Source: Desulfobacter sp. (GTDB lineage Bacteria; Desulfobacterota; Desulfobacteria; Desulfobacterales; Desulfobacteraceae). From it: a stretch of 8,973 nt of DNA. Positions 1-5,925 of this stretch are shown piece after piece (the stretch's first letter is position 1; each line of letters starts with the position of its first letter). The notes below the pieces were generated by a model that worked only from the letters and a program-made list of their open reading frames with translations, made no database searches and was not told where the DNA came from. The stretch lies in assembly GCA_030145005.1 (NCBI GenBank), contig JAQYWJ010000076.1, positions 1 to 8,973 on the forward strand, given 5' to 3'. The position numbers and the translations under genes are program-made.

Positions 1-20
1 TTGTGTCGAATGGATAGAAA

Positions 21-488
21 ATGGAATCATATCAAATAATCATACTCTTAGTTGTATCTGGTGGGCTATCATTATGTTTGATTCTCAATCTTATTTTTAA
101 ATCCGTTCGAGGGAATCTTGAGAAACACATTCAGGAGAAATTTGAAACAAAAGATATCATTGGGGTCACAACACGGGCAAATTTCTTTGGAATAAAATCA
201 AAAGGAGTTAAGCAGGTTCGGGGCAATGGGGCTATCGTTCTGACAAAAGACCGGCTATGGTTCATTCGGGCAGTACCACTGAAAGAATATGAGATACCGG
301 TCAATTCAATAAAACGGGTGTCATTACCACGATCATTTAATGGGAAATCGGTATTCGCCAAACTACTTTGCATTCATTATGAACATAATGGCGTGGAAGA
401 TTCTATTGCCTGGGCAATTAAGAATCCTTTGAGGTGGAAGGAAAGTATCGAAGGGCTGATCGCAAGAACTCACATAGACTGCCATTAA
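21..488 (+). CDS. Small membrane-anchored protein with PH/GRAM-like domain, function unknown
   Basis: This is a 155-residue protein. Residues about 6-26 are strongly hydrophobic (IIILLVV..LCLILNLIF), giving one N-terminal membrane anchor or uncleaved signal with no obvious cleavage site. A short charged linker follows. Residues about 65-150 form a beta-rich block (GNGAIVLTKDRLWFI, then EIPVNSIKRV, then SFNGKSVF, DSIAWAI and a final helix). That order of strands and C-terminal helix resembles uncharacterised PH/GRAM-like bacterial proteins that read GxGxLxLTxxRLxF...IPxxxI...SxxGK...DSxAW. Family assignment is from memory of the pattern. The ATG at 21 is used because it starts the hydrophobic segment; only a weak GGAT-type site precedes it and upstream context is cut off. 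Its last 71 bases overlap the 3' end of the convergent gene on the other strand. No function can be assigned. Confidence 0.7.
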   Translation: MESYQIIILLVVSGGLSLCLILNLIFKSVRGNLEKHIQEKFETKDIIGVTTRANFFGIKSKGVKQVRGNGAIVLTKDRLWFIRAVPLKEYEIPVNSIKRVSLPRSFNGKSVFAKLLCIHYEHNGVEDSIAWAIKNPLRWKESIEGLIARTHIDCH

Positions 489-1110
489 ATACATTTCCCA
501 GGCATTCAACACCCGGCTCCGGCGTAGTAGTCGTTATTACCTTCAGTGTTTGTTTAATATCATTTGTTATTATAGGAGCGGTTCCCTTGTTTTGGGTTTC
601 CTGCATGCGGTTATCCCCAACTCTGATATCCTCAATATAGGCTCTCTGAACTTGGATCTCCTGGCTGCTTGGTTCCGGTTCGGGTGCCACTTGGGCGATC
701 GGTTCCGGTTCGGAATCCATAAAGGTGATTTCGTTCGTATTGTCTGGTACCTCGGGGATGTCCGTTTTGTCGCAGGGAAGGGCTTGTTGCTCCGGTGCCG
801 GTCGATCCCCGCAGGATTTAACCGGGCTTTCACGAATGATATACTCCACCCCAATGATCCGCCCATTGGCATGCCTGGAAACTTCTCTTTGGATATATCC
901 GGCGGCTCCCAGTTCACGGATCGCCGACCTTGCAGCAGTATGGCCGTCCTTGCCGGTCTTCACAAGATAATTGACGTTCAGGTTCCAATTGTCCGGCCTT
1001 GACAACAGACGGGCAAGAGTTTCTCTGGCCTTATCACAAATGGTTTCGTCCAGGAGGAAATCATTCGGTATCCTTGTGTAGTTGGATGTCTTTTCCGCTC
1101 TGATAATCAT
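418..1110 (-). CDS. Winged-helix DNA-binding protein, replication-initiator / prophage type
   Basis: This is a 230-residue protein. Residues about 1-95 follow the pattern of phage and plasmid replication proteins with an N-terminal winged helix: a short strand (IIRAEKTSNYTRIPNDFL), a helix ending in a Leu/Ser-rich segment (ARETLARLLSRPDNW), then LNVNYLVKTGKDGHTAARSAIRELGAAGYI, the recognition helix, and a wing (VSRHANGRIIGVEY). The remainder is low complexity, with two Glu-Pro-Glu-Pro stretches (about residues 133-146), and probably disordered. The ATG at 1110 is supported by a perfect Shine-Dalgarno (AAGGAGGG at 1124-1117). Its first bases overlap the upstream gene's stop as ATGA, so the two are translationally coupled. 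The C-terminal tail runs 71 bases into the convergent gene, so the natural 3' end may have been lost in a rearrangement. Role in replication initiation or prophage/plasmid control is inferred from fold only; no replicase, relaxase or integrase is visible nearby. Confidence 0.65.
   Translation of the reverse strand: MIIRAEKTSNYTRIPNDFLLDETICDKARETLARLLSRPDNWNLNVNYLVKTGKDGHTAARSAIRELGAAGYIQREVSRHANGRIIGVEYIIRESPVKSCGDRPAPEQQALPCDKTDIPEVPDNTNEITFMDSEPEPIAQVAPEPEPSSQEIQVQRAYIEDIRVGDNRMQETQNKGTAPIITNDIKQTLKVITTTTPEPGVECLGNVFNGSLCEFLRSALRYFPSTSKDS
671..713. repeat. 30-base-period direct repeat encoding Glu-Pro linker
   Basis: GGTTCCGGTTCGG occurs at 671-683 and again at 701-713. On the minus strand it encodes the paired Glu-Pro-Glu-Pro segments of the winged-helix protein's linker. 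This is an in-frame duplication inside a disordered region rather than a binding site. Confidence 0.7.
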
Positions 1111-1340
1111 TGGGCACCCTCCTTTTCATCATCGGCAAGGATGCTGGCGATATCGGACTTGCAAAGAATTCTTTCCGACTCCAAATATGTCGCCAGGTCT
1201 GCCCGGAGTTTCATGTGCCGGTTTATGACTGCTTCCAGTGCATCGTCCACCTCCCCGCACCGAATATCATAAAGTTTTCGGGTCTGGCGTTCCCGGGCAA
1301 CTTCCCTGATTTTCTTCTCTGCATCCCGCCTATCAATCAC
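1107..1340 (-). CDS. Small helical protein upstream of the winged-helix gene; start uncertain
   Basis: This is a 77-residue product if the GTG at 1340 is used. It is charged and almost entirely helical (RRDAEKKIREVARERQ, then DDALEAVINRHMKLRADL, then a Ser/Asp-rich helix), with no recognised family. The stop overlaps the next start as ATGA, so it is the first of a two-gene operon. The GTG has no Shine-Dalgarno, while the same frame stays open upstream to 1412 and continues the helix (ADRIDDIINSV). An alternative is a CTG at 1382-1380, giving about 91 residues. That CTG overlaps a TGA in another frame (CTGA), which would also be a coupled start. Either the true start is a rare codon or the 5' end has decayed. 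Coding status rests on the operon overlap and the regular amphipathic composition. Confidence 0.5.
   Translation of the reverse strand: MIDRRDAEKKIREVARERQTRKLYDIRCGEVDDALEAVINRHMKLRADLATYLESERILCKSDIASILADDEKEGAQ
1117..1124 (-). promoter_or_regulatory. Ribosome binding site of the winged-helix gene
   Basis: AAGGAGGG on the minus strand is an essentially full anti-16S match, six bases before the ATG at 1110. It lies inside the last codons of the upstream gene. This fixes the start of the 230-residue protein and supports expression of the two genes from one transcript. Confidence 0.75.
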
Positions 1341-1526
1341 GCTGTTGATAATGTCGTCGATTCTATCTGCTGCCCCTTTCAGAGTAAGAAAGATACCGGT
1401 GCATGCCTCTCAAATATACCGGATTTACGGCCTAGCTCACCGATAGAATTTAAGGAGACTAATATGTCCCAAATATCGGGGAGGATGTTAACGGCTATTC
1501 GGATTTTGAATCTGTTTTTGGGATAA

Positions 1527-1677
1527 AAAAAACAACTATTTGCATCTTAATTTACATAAAAAAAGTAACTATTTTTACATAAAATATATCATTAAAAATG
1601 ATTTGGTTATTTGGCTATGACATATAACTATTTCAAATAATTGTATTTGCATTGCTTTCTTGGAGAATAAAAAAAAA
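1527..1677. other. AT-rich intergenic control region
   Basis: GC content falls sharply here compared with the coding DNA to the left. No gene was found. It contains three AACTATTT copies and two TTTACATAAA copies (see repeat entry) and leads directly into the sigma-54-type promoter at 1678. It most likely holds the activator sites for the PEP-CTERM gene, and its left edge probably marks a junction with the minus-strand replication-type genes. Confidence 0.5.
1534..1633. repeat. Imperfect direct repeats, possible enhancer-binding sites
   Basis: AACTATTT occurs at 1534-1541, 1567-1574 and 1626-1633, with start-to-start spacings of 33 and 59 bases. TTTACATAAA occurs at 1551-1560 and 1574-1583. 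The first two units share the order AACTATTT followed by TTTACATAAA. The copies lie about 45-145 bases upstream of the -24 element, the usual place for activator sites at sigma-54 promoters. The DNA is very AT-rich, so chance similarity is a real possibility. Confidence 0.35.
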
Positions 1678-1693
1678 TGGTATGCCTTTTGCA
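1678..1693 (+). promoter_or_regulatory. Sigma-54 (-24/-12) promoter of the PEP-CTERM gene
   Basis: TGGTAT-GCCTT-TTGCA matches the RpoN consensus TGGCAC-N5-TTGCA, with exactly ten bases between the invariant GG (1679-1680) and GC (1691-1692). Counting 12 bases on puts the transcript start near 1704, which gives a 27-base leader with GAGG at 1717-1720 before the ATG at 1731. Many PEP-CTERM genes are known to be controlled by sigma-54 with the PrsK/PrsR two-component system, so the motif and the gene it precedes agree. Confidence 0.75.
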
Positions 1694-1730
1694 ATTTTGT
1701 TTGGAAAAATTAAAATGAGGAAAAAATAAA

Positions 1731-2285
1731 ATGAAAAAACAATTTGCAATTACCGTTCTTGTTATCTTTGTCCTTTTGCCGGCTTCTTCCGTGTTTGCCC
1801 AACAAAAATCAGAAGCTAATTTTTCCAACGAGCTACAATCGGAAATACATAGTTTTCTGAGTTCTCAGCTCAGTACGTCAGTTAGTGTAAACTTGTATGC
1901 TAAGGTGGCCCTCTCGCATTCAAACAAGCCTGAAGAAACCACATCCTTTCCCCTTTCGTATAATTTTGATGAAAATACTAATCTTTCTGGTGTTTGGGGA
2001 ACGGACAACAACGTGAATCTTATAGGTCTCAAAGCGGGAAATGAATTTGCATTTCAATGGTTGGGCTGGCCTGGTCAAAAAGCAGGGGAGTGGGACACAC
2101 AAGATTTTGATAAGAATGGGGTAAAACATTTGTATGCTTGGATAGCCGAAATGGATACATCGAATCTAATCTTGGATCATTCGGGCAACTCTTCCAGTAT
2201 TCATCAAACCCCAGAGCCGACAACAATTCTTTTATTTAGCCTCGGGCTCTTAGGGATGGCTGGAGTCAGCAGAAAAAAATTGTAA
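1731..2285 (+). CDS. Secreted PEP-CTERM sorting-domain protein
   Basis: This is a 184-residue exported protein. Residues 1-23 are a signal peptide: MKKQ, a hydrophobic core, then an ASSVFA cleavage site before QQ. The mature part (about 24-155) is polar, rich in Ser, Asn and Asp, with several Trp residues (SGVWGTDNN, FQWLGWPGQ, GEWDTQDFDK), and no catalytic family was recognised. The tail has the complete sorting signal: PEP at residues 161-163, a hydrophobic stretch (ILLFSLGLLGMAG) and a basic end (SRKKL). By family knowledge, exosortase recognises and removes this tail at the membrane during exopolysaccharide/biofilm-associated export; no exosortase gene lies in this window. The gene stands alone, is driven by a sigma-54-type promoter and has its own terminator. 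The start is fixed by GAGG ten bases upstream and by the signal peptide. A four-codon ATG AGG AAA AAA TAA overlaps the ribosome binding site and may be incidental. Confidence 0.88.
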   Translation: MKKQFAITVLVIFVLLPASSVFAQQKSEANFSNELQSEIHSFLSSQLSTSVSVNLYAKVALSHSNKPEETTSFPLSYNFDENTNLSGVWGTDNNVNLIGLKAGNEFAFQWLGWPGQKAGEWDTQDFDKNGVKHLYAWIAEMDTSNLILDHSGNSSSIHQTPEPTTILLFSLGLLGMAGVSRKKL

Positions 2286-2308
2286 TCACAATAAAAAATA
2301 TTTTCGTT

Positions 2309-2336
2309 AAGGCAGGGTCAAACGGCTCTGCCTTTT
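2309..2336 (+). terminator. Rho-independent terminator of the PEP-CTERM gene
   Basis: A perfect 7-base-pair stem (AAGGCAG at 2309-2315 with CTGCCTT at 2328-2334) closes a 12-base loop and runs into TTTT. It lies 24 bases after the stop codon of the PEP-CTERM gene. Confidence 0.75.
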
Positions 2337-2360
2337 GTATCAATGGTTCGGATAGTTTTT

Positions 2361-2427
2361 AGCCCCTGGAATCAAGGGGTTCCAGCTATACAGCCATTTA
2401 TTTGCAACTCAGCCCACACGTTGAGTT
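2361..2427. other. Two tandem hairpins in a gene-free stretch
   Basis: The first is CTGGAA (2366-2371) with TTCCAG (2380-2385), loop of 8. The second is AACTCA (2406-2411) with TGAGTT (2422-2427), loop of 10. With the terminator-like hairpin that follows they form three stem-loops in a row on the plus strand. They could be the end of an insertion sequence whose last codons lie at 2498-2656, or part of a small RNA. No gene is seen between 2337 and 2497. Confidence 0.4.
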
Positions 2428-2455
2428 TTAAACAAAAACTTACATTGCTTGATAT

Positions 2456-2496
2456 AAGCCATTCTGGGAGGTGACGGCTCCCAGGACGGCTTTTTT
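2456..2496 (+). terminator. Strong hairpin with T run
   Basis: A two-part stem is visible: AAGCC (2456-2460) with GGCTT (2488-2492) outside, a symmetric 3/3 internal loop, and CTGGGAG (2464-2470) with CTCCCAG (2478-2484) inside, followed by a six-T run (2491-2496). On the plus strand this is a classical terminator, yet no plus-strand gene ends nearby. On the minus strand it begins six bases after a stop codon but lacks a T run. An outer inverted repeat, AAACTTACATT (2436-2446) with AACGTAAGTTT (2508-2518; 10 of 11 pairs), flanks it. Confidence 0.6.
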
Positions 2497-2497
2497 G

Positions 2498-2656
2498 TTA
2501 CAGGCCGAACGTAAGTTTGGCATAATCCGGTTCCTCCTTCCTTGCTGGATTACGGTCCTTGGACAGGCTTTCAAACGCTTCACGGACATTTTCAAGTCCC
2601 ATACTTTTCAAGTACCTTTCTACTTCTGTTATTGAACGCTTTTTTCTGGAAGGCCT
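2498..2656 (-). pseudogene. C-terminal fragment of an unidentified gene, possible mobile-element remnant
   Basis: Read on the minus strand, 52 codons without a break end at TAA (2500-2498). The product is protein-like (EVERYLKSMGLENVREAF, then SLSKDRNPARKEEPDYAKL, ending TFGL). The frame meets a stop at 2659-2657, and there is no convincing start or ribosome binding site before it; the only internal ATG (2602) would give 34 residues. The helical, basic composition and the hairpin array just downstream fit the last part of a transposase or similar gene, but no family was recognised. It may equally be noise with good composition. Confidence 0.35.
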
Positions 2657-2672
2657 TTATGATAGATTATAC

Positions 2673-2704
2673 CATTAGGCTTGGGTTTAAGTTACTGCCT
2701 AATG
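2673..2704. repeat. Perfect 8-base inverted repeat
   Basis: CATTAGGC (2673-2680) and GCCTAATG (2697-2704) are perfect inverted copies separated by 16 bases. The pair lies just before a possible sigma-70 promoter. It could be an operator, a terminator without a T run, or the scar of an element end. Confidence 0.4.
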
Positions 2705-2710
2705 AGATTA

Positions 2711-2739
2711 TTGCTTTTTCATAAATGAGTTCGTATATA
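2711..2739 (+). promoter_or_regulatory. Possible sigma-70 promoter upstream of the cation ATPase
   Basis: TTGCTT (2711-2716) and TATATA (2734-2739) are separated by 17 bases. It is the best candidate in the AT-rich stretch before the ATPase, but matches are only partial (3/6 and 4/6) and the start codon is about 180 bases further on, implying a long leader. Apart from a short frame at 2877-2942 that overlaps the ATPase start, I see no gene between 2705 and 2925. Confidence 0.25.
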
Positions 2740-2925
2740 AAATAGGAATGTAAGCAAACCTATTTAAATTCTTATCGTATTAGCACCTACGTCGGCTGGT
2801 GGCGTGGATGATTCCTACGCGTCTGCCTTAATAGCTCTTATGGAAAAAAGCCCATAACAACAGACAGTGGAACGAAATGTCCAGTACAAAAAACCGTGAA
2901 AGAATAGAAATTGCGGGAGCTAAAT

Positions 2926-5643
2926 ATGCAAAAGATTCTTGAAAAATCATGGCATAGTCTGGCATCAACTGATGCTGTTTCCATATTTGAATCTCATGAA
3001 TCAAAAGGGCTGAGTGAACAGGTGGCAGCCGATCGCTCCACACAATTCGGCCTCAATGAGCTTTCACGCGCTAAGGGGCAAGGCCTGGTTACCCGGTTTT
3101 TGTTACAATTCAAACAGCCGCTTGTCATAATACTTCTAATAGCTTCTTTGATTACCCTGTTCCTGGCGGAATATGTTGATGCCGGGGTTATCTTTGCCGT
3201 GGTTATCGTCAATGCCATTATCGGCTTTATCCAGGAGGATAAAGCAATGAAAGCTATTGAGGCTCTGTCTCACGCTATGACCAGTGAAGCTATAGTCATA
3301 AGAAATGGAGAAAAAAAACGAATCGCGTCTGTGCACCTGGTCCCCGGCGATTTGGTTCTGCTTCAATCCGGCGATAAGGTGCCGGCGGACGTGCGCCTCA
3401 TTCAAACCCGGGAGCTACAGATAGATGAAAGCGCTCTGACCGGAGAAAGCGTGCCGGTTCAAAAAGAAGAGAGCATACTTAAAGAAGACATAGTCATTGG
3501 TGACCGGCGAAATATGGCCTATTCCTCCACCTTGGTAACCTTCGGTAGCGGTCGTGGTATTGTTGTCGCCACTGGTGACAAAACAGAGATCGGTCGAATT
3601 AATCAGCTTATTGCCGCGGCCGATGTATTGGAAACACCCCTGACCCGGAAAATCCATCACTTTTCCGGTATTCTGCTTTATGCCATTCTGGCCATGGCCG
3701 CCCTGACTTTTTTTATCGGCGTAATGCGTGGCCAGGACTTAGTGGAGATATTCATGGCTTCGGTTGCCCTGGCGGTCGGCGCCATCCCCGAGGGGCTGCC
3801 TGCTGCCATCACTATCACCCTGGCCATTGGCGTATCAAGGATGGCCAAACGCCACGCCATCATCCGCAAACTTCCCGCTGTAGAAACTTTAGGCTCCACC
3901 ATGATCATCTGCTCGGATAAAACCGGAACCCTAACCCAAAACCAGATGACGGTTCAAGATATCGTGGCCGGTGGGCAACGCTATGCAATATCCGGAATCG
4001 GTTACCATGCTGAAGGCAAAATTACACCCGTGGGTGATTCGTTGGATACTGCCGGCAATCATTCGCTGCAGATGCTTTTGAAAGCCGGTTTGCTATGCAA
4101 TGACTCCACCCTGAGAAAGGACGGCGAAGGCCGGCGTGTGGAAGGCGACCCCACCGAGGGCGCATTGATCGTGTCCGCGATGAAGGCAGGTTATGATTCC
4201 CGTACACTGGAACAGGAAATGCCGCGGCTGGATACCATTCCATTTGAGTCTGCCCGCCAGTATATGGCCACCCTTCATGATCAGGGTGAAGGAAAACCCA
4301 GATTACTCCTGATCAAAGGATCCATAGAAAGCATCTGTCTGGATTGTGCAACAATCATGGGGTCGAACGGCGAACCTGATATACCAGACCCGGGAGCCAT
4401 AGCAAACTGGGTCGAATCAATGGGTGACAAAGGCCTGAGGGTACTGGCTTTTGCACAAAAAGAGATGTCTCCCGACACCACCCGGATCACCCATGCTGAT
4501 GTAGAAGAGGGTATTCTTTTCATCGGCCTTCAGGGGATGATCGACCCACCCCGGCCAGAAGCTGTAGAAGCGGTTGCTGCCTGCCAGGCGGCGGGAGTCC
4601 ATGTAAAAATGATTACCGGCGATCATGCCGTTACCGCCGGTGCTATTGCCCGTCAAATTGGGTTGTGCGGTGAAACCTGTTCATATCATACCCGGGAGGT
4701 GCTGACAGGCCGTGATATCGGAGAACTGGATGAAGTGCAATTGAAGGACGTTGCTGAAAATACGGCCGTGTTTGCCCGTGTATCACCGGAACAAAAGCTG
4801 CGCCTGGTTGAGGCCCTGCAGAGAAAGGACTATGTGGTGGCCATGACCGGCGATGGCGTTAACGATGCCCCCGCCTTACGCCAGGCCGATATCGGGGTGG
4901 CTATGGGCCTCACAGGTACCGAGGTATCCAAAGAGTCAGCCGATATGATACTGACCGATGACAATTTCGCGACCATTGAGGCCGCTGTGGAGGAGGGTCG
5001 CGGGATATTTGATAATCTGATCAAATTCATTACCTGGACCTTGCCCACCAACGGAGGTGAAGGTTTAGTCATTCTTAGTGCCATTCTGCTTGGAACAAGG
5101 CTGCCTATACTGCCTTTGCAGATTCTCTGGATCAATATGACCACTGCTCTTCTGATGGGGTTAATGCTGGCCTTTGAACCCAAGGAGACAGGTATCATGC
5201 TGCGCACGCCGAGGGATCCTTCCATGCCGATTCTAACTGCGCCTTTGATCGCACGCATTTTCATGGTTAGTTTACTGCTTGTGATCGGGGCATTTGGCCT
5301 GTTTGAATTCGAACTGATTCTTACAGGTGGTAATGAAGCTCTGGCCCGGACGCTGGCCGTCAATGTTTTTGTATTTGGTGAGATGTTTTACCTTTTCAAC
5401 TGCCGTTCCATGACTCATCCTGTCTGGACACTGGGGCTGTTCAGCAACCCTCTGCTCTGGGCCGGAGTGGGTATCATGATTATCATGCAACTCATCTATA
5501 CGTATCTGCCGGTTTTTAATACCATCTTTCAGAGCGCACCTATGGGTCTGAGAGAATGGGGGCTTGTCTTAACAAGCAGCTTGCTGATTTTTATTCTGGT
5601 TGAAATCGAAAAAAAGATCAGCCGTAACTATTTTGAAAGATAG
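2926..5643 (+). CDS. P2-type cation-transporting P-type ATPase
   Basis: This is a full-length (905-residue) membrane ATPase that pumps a cation using a phospho-aspartate intermediate. In order: a cation_ATPase_N domain (about 1-75) and TM1-2; the actuator loop with TGES at 172-175; TM3-4 with the ion-binding PEGLP (E289); the phosphorylation motif DKTGT (D331); the nucleotide-binding region with GDPTEGA (408-413) and KGS (K464); TGD (564-566); TGDGVND (641-647); and TM5-10. TM5 keeps Asn709 and Glu712, equivalent to SERCA N768 and E771. In TM6 the line WINMTTALLMG keeps N737 but has Ala741 where SERCA has the calcium ligand D800. This TM6 pattern is shared with the little-studied CtpF-like branch, so the ion (calcium or another) cannot be read from sequence. 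The ATG at 2926 is preferred over an in-frame TTG at 2911 because GGGAG (2915-2919) sits six bases before it. Confidence 0.92.
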   Translation: MQKILEKSWHSLASTDAVSIFESHESKGLSEQVAADRSTQFGLNELSRAKGQGLVTRFLLQFKQPLVIILLIASLITLFLAEYVDAGVIFAVVIVNAIIGFIQEDKAMKAIEALSHAMTSEAIVIRNGEKKRIASVHLVPGDLVLLQSGDKVPADVRLIQTRELQIDESALTGESVPVQKEESILKEDIVIGDRRNMAYSSTLVTFGSGRGIVVATGDKTEIGRINQLIAAADVLETPLTRKIHHFSGILLYAILAMAALTFFIGVMRGQDLVEIFMASVALAVGAIPEGLPAAITITLAIGVSRMAKRHAIIRKLPAVETLGSTMIICSDKTGTLTQNQMTVQDIVAGGQRYAISGIGYHAEGKITPVGDSLDTAGNHSLQMLLKAGLLCNDSTLRKDGEGRRVEGDPTEGALIVSAMKAGYDSRTLEQEMPRLDTIPFESARQYMATLHDQGEGKPRLLLIKGSIESICLDCATIMGSNGEPDIPDPGAIANWVESMGDKGLRVLAFAQKEMSPDTTRITHADVEEGILFIGLQGMIDPPRPEAVEAVAACQAAGVHVKMITGDHAVTAGAIARQIGLCGETCSYHTREVLTGRDIGELDEVQLKDVAENTAVFARVSPEQKLRLVEALQRKDYVVAMTGDGVNDAPALRQADIGVAMGLTGTEVSKESADMILTDDNFATIEAAVEEGRGIFDNLIKFITWTLPTNGGEGLVILSAILLGTRLPILPLQILWINMTTALLMGLMLAFEPKETGIMLRTPRDPSMPILTAPLIARIFMVSLLLVIGAFGLFEFELILTGGNEALARTLAVNVFVFGEMFYLFNCRSMTHPVWTLGLFSNPLLWAGVGIMIIMQLIYTYLPVFNTIFQSAPMGLREWGLVLTSSLLIFILVEIEKKISRNYFER

Positions 5644-5651
5644 TATAGTTT

Positions 5652-5685
5652 AGGCCTCATGTTGCGTTTTGGGGTCTTATTTTTG
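5652..5685 (+). terminator. Probable terminator after the cation ATPase
   Basis: AGGCCTC (5652-5658) pairs with GGGGTCT (5671-5677) using two G-U pairs, with a 12-base loop and then TATTTTT. It starts nine bases after the ATPase stop codon. The stem is moderate in strength. Confidence 0.5.
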
Positions 5686-5735
5686 ATGTGACCGCTATAT
5701 ATTTGAAATAATAGACATTATATCGATTTTCTATC

Positions 5736-5764
5736 TTGCAACAATTTAATTTTATTATTAATAT
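5736..5764 (+). promoter_or_regulatory. Possible sigma-70 promoter before the IscB-related region
   Basis: TTGCAA (5736-5741) and TAATAT (5759-5764) are separated by 17 bases, each matching 4 of 6 consensus positions. Transcription would start near 5771 and run into the structured segment and the iscB remnant. It lies in a very AT-rich tract, so the match has limited weight. It could be the host promoter that originally served the adenylate cyclase gene. Confidence 0.3.
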
Positions 5765-5805
5765 TCTCAGTTCTTAATGAAATTTAATTGGGATACCCAA
5801 GAGCA

Positions 5806-5925
5806 ACCGTAGAAAATTGGAGCATATTGACCGTATCGTCAGCTACCCAAGCCTAAAGGCATTGGGCTTGTAAAAGCCCCACGCTGACCAGCCTAAGTAC
5901 TTTGAGCACTACGTTACATCGGAAA
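5806..5925 (+). ncRNA. Candidate remnant of IscB omega RNA (HEARO)
   Basis: A compact nested fold is visible. GTCAGC (5838-5843) pairs with GCTGAC (5883-5888) and encloses two hairpins: CCCAAGCC-TAAA-GGC with a bulged A then TTGGG (5846-5866), and GGGCTT-GTAA-AAGCCC (5864-5879). The two share GGG at 5864-5866, so they are alternatives or one is partial. The segment lies directly 5' of iscB-derived coding sequence, where omega RNAs of this family are encoded with the guide at their 5' end. The 3' part probably ends at the deletion junction near 5915-5925. I did not match it to a covariance model; the ends are approximate, and the assignment is by position and folding only. Confidence 0.4.

Noticed and set aside
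550..1002. Plus-strand frame of 150 codons opposite the winged-helix gene
   Set aside because: It is a shadow of the minus-strand gene, which has a perfect ribosome binding site and a recognisable fold.
1110..1526. Plus-strand open frame of 138 codons
   Set aside because: It lies antisense to the small helical gene, has no ribosome binding site at its start, and is Cys/Pro/Phe-rich in a way typical of a shadow frame.
1464..1526. 20-residue plus-strand peptide with a good AAGGAG six bases before its ATG
   Set aside because: The ribosome binding site is attractive, but the peptide is very short, has no recognised family and lies opposite a protein-like minus-strand frame. It may be the cut-off start of a lost gene; not strong enough to annotate.
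2787..2852. Short protein-like frame (PTSAGGVDDSYASALIALMEKSP) before the ATPase
   Set aside because: It is fewer than 30 codons, with no convincing start codon or ribosome binding site.
2911..2925. TTG start five codons upstream for the ATPase
   Set aside because: The GGGAG site lies between this TTG and the ATG at 2926 and is correctly spaced for the ATG only.
4830..5363. Minus-strand frame of 177 codons inside the ATPase
   Set aside because: It is antisense to the conserved hinge and TM5-7 region; Ser/Arg/Pro-rich composition is typical of antisense reading.
5775..5811. ATG AAA TTT AAT TGG peptide just left of the IscB remnant, resembling the ATGAATTTGG at 6432
   Set aside because: The similarity is short and needs gaps, the frame stops after 11 codons, and IS200/IS605-type insertion does not create target duplications.
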